DNA of 64,000 nucleotides from Nocardia transvalensis NBRC 15921 (GTDB lineage Bacteria; Actinomycetota; Actinomycetes; Mycobacteriales; Mycobacteriaceae): the NCBI RefSeq assembly GCF_000308875.1, contig NZ_BAGL01000018.1:17558-81557 (forward strand), written 5' to 3'. A model generated the notes under the pieces. It searched no databases. It saw only the letters and a program-made list of their open reading frames with translations, and was not told where the DNA came from. Shown here piece by piece: positions 62,074 to 64,000 of the stretch (positions within the stretch are counted from its first letter, which is position 1; the number at the start of each line of letters is the position of its first letter). A program made the position numbers and the translations under genes.

Positions 62074-62802
62074 CTGCGGGCCGACCCGGCTGCCCGACGG
62101 GGCCGCCAGCCGCGGTTCGACCGTCTCCGCCATATCCGGCAGATCGGCCGGGTCCGGCACCAGCGAACTGGCCAGCGCCTCCAGCCGCGCGACACACATC
62201 TCCGGCTCCACGAACGGATGCAGCCGCACGTTGACCGTGTCACGGCCGCCGTTGCGGTCGATCACCTCGCGCATCAGCCCGAGATGGACGCCGCACACCA
62301 CCTCCGAGTGCGTGCGGGCCAGATCGCGCAGCGGGCAGGCCGTCAGCCGGATCAGCACCTGCTCGTCGGTCTCCGAGGACGGATCCCGCTCGGGCGCGAA
62401 GCCGAGTTCCGACATCGTCGTGACGGTGACGTCCCTGGCGTCGGCGAGCGAGGCGATCGGCTCGTCGCCGGTCTCCAGCTTGGCGCCCCACGCCCGGCCC
62501 GCGGCCACGGCCGCGTCCGAGCGCCGGCGCGGATCGCTGCCGAGCTGGTCGGCCAGCACCTGTGCCAGGTCCTGATAGCCGACAGATCGCTGCACGGCGG
62601 TGTAGCCGATGCGCGGACGGCCGCGCCCGCGTGGCGGCTGCTGGAACTGCCGTACCAGCGACTCGCGCGTCAGCACGTCCAGATGGAACCGGACGGTGGT
62701 GACGTGCTGCCCGGTGACTCTCGCGAGTTCTTGGGCATCGAGAGGCTCGCTGGCGCCACGTAGGATCGCGAGCAGGCGCCGTCGTGGCCAAGAATCAGAC
62801 AT
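62005..62802 (-). CDS. ArsR/SufR-like winged-helix regulator
   Basis: This 265-residue regulator has an N-terminal winged helix (LAILRGASEPLDAQELARVTGQHVTTVRFHLDVLTRESLV with wing RGRGRPRIGY). The C-terminal domain resembles the SufR-type family. Three Cys are placed to bind a metal or Fe-S cluster: Cys156 (LTACPL), Cys170 (VVCGVH) and Cys203 (EMCVARL). The first two are 13 residues apart, similar to SufR, but the fourth Cys is not seen. GGAGGAGG precedes the ATG. It is divergent from sseA, with an inverted repeat between, and may control that sulfur-transfer gene. Confidence 0.75.
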   Translation of the reverse strand: MSDSWPRRRLLAILRGASEPLDAQELARVTGQHVTTVRFHLDVLTRESLVRQFQQPPRGRGRPRIGYTAVQRSVGYQDLAQVLADQLGSDPRRRSDAAVAAGRAWGAKLETGDEPIASLADARDVTVTTMSELGFAPERDPSSETDEQVLIRLTACPLRDLARTHSEVVCGVHLGLMREVIDRNGGRDTVNVRLHPFVEPEMCVARLEALASSLVPDPADLPDMAETVEPRLAAPSGSRVGPQLRTDPQLRNAEAHTGKQSTQQR

Positions 62803-62829
62803 AGCTCACCCCTCCTCCCGGGAGACTTT

Positions 62830-62867
62830 ATCGGATGAGGCTGCGACTTAATCGCGCTTCATCCGAT
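62830..62867. promoter_or_regulatory. Nested inverted repeat between the HTH gene and sseA
   Basis: ATCGGATGA (62830-62838) and TCATCCGAT (62859-62867) are perfect inverted arms. The interior contains a second palindrome GCGA-CTTAA-TCGC (62843-62855). The site is 27 bp upstream of the HTH start. It is a candidate operator for that regulator. Confidence 0.55.
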
Positions 62868-62960
62868 CGTGATGTGAAACCGCCTGCTGTAACGCTTCGC
62901 ACCTACGATCGGTGTGGAACTGCCGACCACCCGTCTACCACGCGTGAAGGACCAAACACA

Positions 62961-63881
62961 GTGCCCGTCGCCCCGGACCCACATCCATCCCTCGGTTCCC
63001 ACGCACACTCTCACCGACTAGTAACCACAGAATGGCTGTCGGCAAACATCGGCGCGCCGGGGCTCAAGATAGTGGAGTCCAACGAGGACGTTCTGCTCTA
63101 CGACATCGGGCACGTACCCGGTGCCATCAAGATCGACTGGCGGGCTGAGCTTACCGACCCGAGGACGCGAGACGTCATAGACGGTGCCCGTTTCGCCGAA
63201 TTGATGCGAGCGAAGGGTATCGAGCGCGCGGACACGGTGGTGGTCTACGGCGACAAGTCCAACGGGACAGCTGCGGCGACACTGTGGGTGTTCGACCTGT
63301 TCGGGCATCCGGACGTGCGCCTGCTCGACGGCGGCCGGGAGGCGTGGATTTCCGAGGAGCGCGACACCACCTTCGAGGTCCCCGATGTCGGGCTGGGCGA
63401 ATATCCGGAGGCCGAGCGGGACGACCGGCGGACGCGGGCGTTCCTGGACGACGTGCGATCGGGGCTGGGGCGGCCGCTGATCGACGTGCGCGCGGCGGCG
63501 GAGTACAGCGGCGAGTGCGACCGCATCACCGACCGGCCGGAGGAGCAGGCCCTGCGCGCCGGGCACATTCCCACGGCGGTGAGCATCCCCTGGACCACGG
63601 CAGTCGCCGGCGACGGGCGCTTCCGGACGCGCGCCGACCTGGACCGGGTCTACGCCGATTCCGCCGGCGCCGCCGAGACGATCGTGTACTGCCGGATCGG
63701 CGAGCATTCCGCCCACACCTGGTTCGTCCTGACCTATCTGCTGGGCCGCGAGAACGTGCGCAATTACGACGGTTCGTGGACCGAATGGAGCAATGCCGTG
63801 CGCACGCCGATCGTCAAGGGGGCTGAACCCGGCGAGGTCGCGGCGCCCCGCTCCGCGATGCCGTCGCCCGAGGTCGTGTAG
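62961..63881 (+). CDS. sseA: Thiosulfate/3-mercaptopyruvate sulfurtransferase (tandem rhodanese)
   Basis: This 306-residue enzyme has two rhodanese domains. The first (about 20-145) is inactive, with [10 protein letters not shown] in place of a Cys loop. The second has the active-site loop [15 protein letters not shown], whose Cys carries the persulfide. It moves sulfane sulfur from thiosulfate or 3-mercaptopyruvate to a thiol or cyanide. GTG 62961 follows GAAGGA by about 10 nt. The order accD5-accE5-maf-sseA equals Rv3280-Rv3283. The remaining 119 bp of the window show no complete gene. Confidence 0.93.
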   Translation: MPVAPDPHPSLGSHAHSHRLVTTEWLSANIGAPGLKIVESNEDVLLYDIGHVPGAIKIDWRAELTDPRTRDVIDGARFAELMRAKGIERADTVVVYGDKSNGTAAATLWVFDLFGHPDVRLLDGGREAWISEERDTTFEVPDVGLGEYPEAERDDRRTRAFLDDVRSGLGRPLIDVRAAAEYSGECDRITDRPEEQALRAGHIPTAVSIPWTTAVAGDGRFRTRADLDRVYADSAGAAETIVYCRIGEHSAHTWFVLTYLLGRENVRNYDGSWTEWSNAVRTPIVKGAEPGEVAAPRSAMPSPEVV

Positions 63882-64000
63882 TGCGCCCTCGCGGTTGACG
63901 CCCGGTCCGGCGACAAGGGTTCGCGAGGATAACCCGAGGGCCCGTGGACTACGGCAAGAATTACCGCCTACTGTTCGGTAGCCCCTATCCCGGTTCGGCG

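Noticed and set aside
63882..64000. Start of another gene at the right edge
   Set aside because: The last 119 bp contain no ribosome-binding site plus start followed by a recognisable family sequence, so nothing is called.

Overview
The window looks like chromosomal DNA from a high-GC actinobacterium of the Mycobacteriales, most likely a Nocardia. The reasons are very high third-position GC, frequent GTG starts, a DUF3558 lipoprotein, proline-rich exported proteins, and a gene order that follows the Mycobacterium tuberculosis Rv3319 to Rv3280 segment as I remember it. That order is sdhBADC, cdd, deoA, add, Rv3311-like, upp, pmmB, punA, amiB1/amiA1, Rv3304-like, lpdA, glpD2, nei, lhr, TetR, pcd/lrpA/lat, accD5/accE5/maf/sseA. 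I see no tRNA, rRNA, prophage, insertion sequence or CRISPR array. The genus is an inference; no marker gene is present.

Region 1 (1-14.1 kb) is accessory. It holds a truncated DUF3558 lipoprotein, a PRC-barrel stress protein, two separate modules of a DGPF/YCII protein with an ECF42-type sigma factor (the second also has an AhpD-like protein), a small KGG-type protein, a D,D-carboxypeptidase, an MFS exporter with its TetR regulator, a phenylalanine hydroxylase, a DUF4396 membrane protein behind a CsoR-like copper operator, an EF-hand protein, and a homologue of the Vibrio autoinducer synthase CqsA. Both ECF modules carry a TGTCGA-N17/18-CG(A/T)C promoter, which suggests autoregulation.

Region 2 (14.1-36 kb) is the conserved backbone of succinate dehydrogenase and nucleoside salvage (cdd, deoA, add, upp, pmmB, punA), broken by lineage-specific islets. 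These are an ArsB-like transporter, a YdcZ-type DMT pair, a four-gene type VII secretion-linked NlpC/P60 operon, and RNase Z with an enoyl-CoA isomerase-like gene. Two M20 amidohydrolases, a gamma-glutamylcyclotransferase-like protein and LpdA follow. An IdeR-like iron box sits between sdhC and cdd.

Region 3 (37-58 kb) holds two proline-rich exported proteins, an aminotransferase, glpD, a TetR/HpnE-like flavoprotein operon with a clear operator, a small membrane protein, Nei and the very large helicase Lhr. A TetR regulator diverges from a patatin/SDR operon. The lysine to alpha-aminoadipate pair lat/pcd flanks lrpA, and a YVTN beta-propeller lipoprotein is preceded by a 14-codon leader ORF.

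Region 4 (59-64 kb) is the acyl-CoA carboxylase block accD5-accE5-maf, ending with an HTH regulator divergent from sseA.

Two features recur across the window. One is a family of intergenic hairpins built on TTTCCGGCACGCTTTTGGCC at three loci. The other is a set of genes with no Shine-Dalgarno sequence but a TANNNT -10 element 6-7 nt before the start codon, which predicts leaderless mRNAs.
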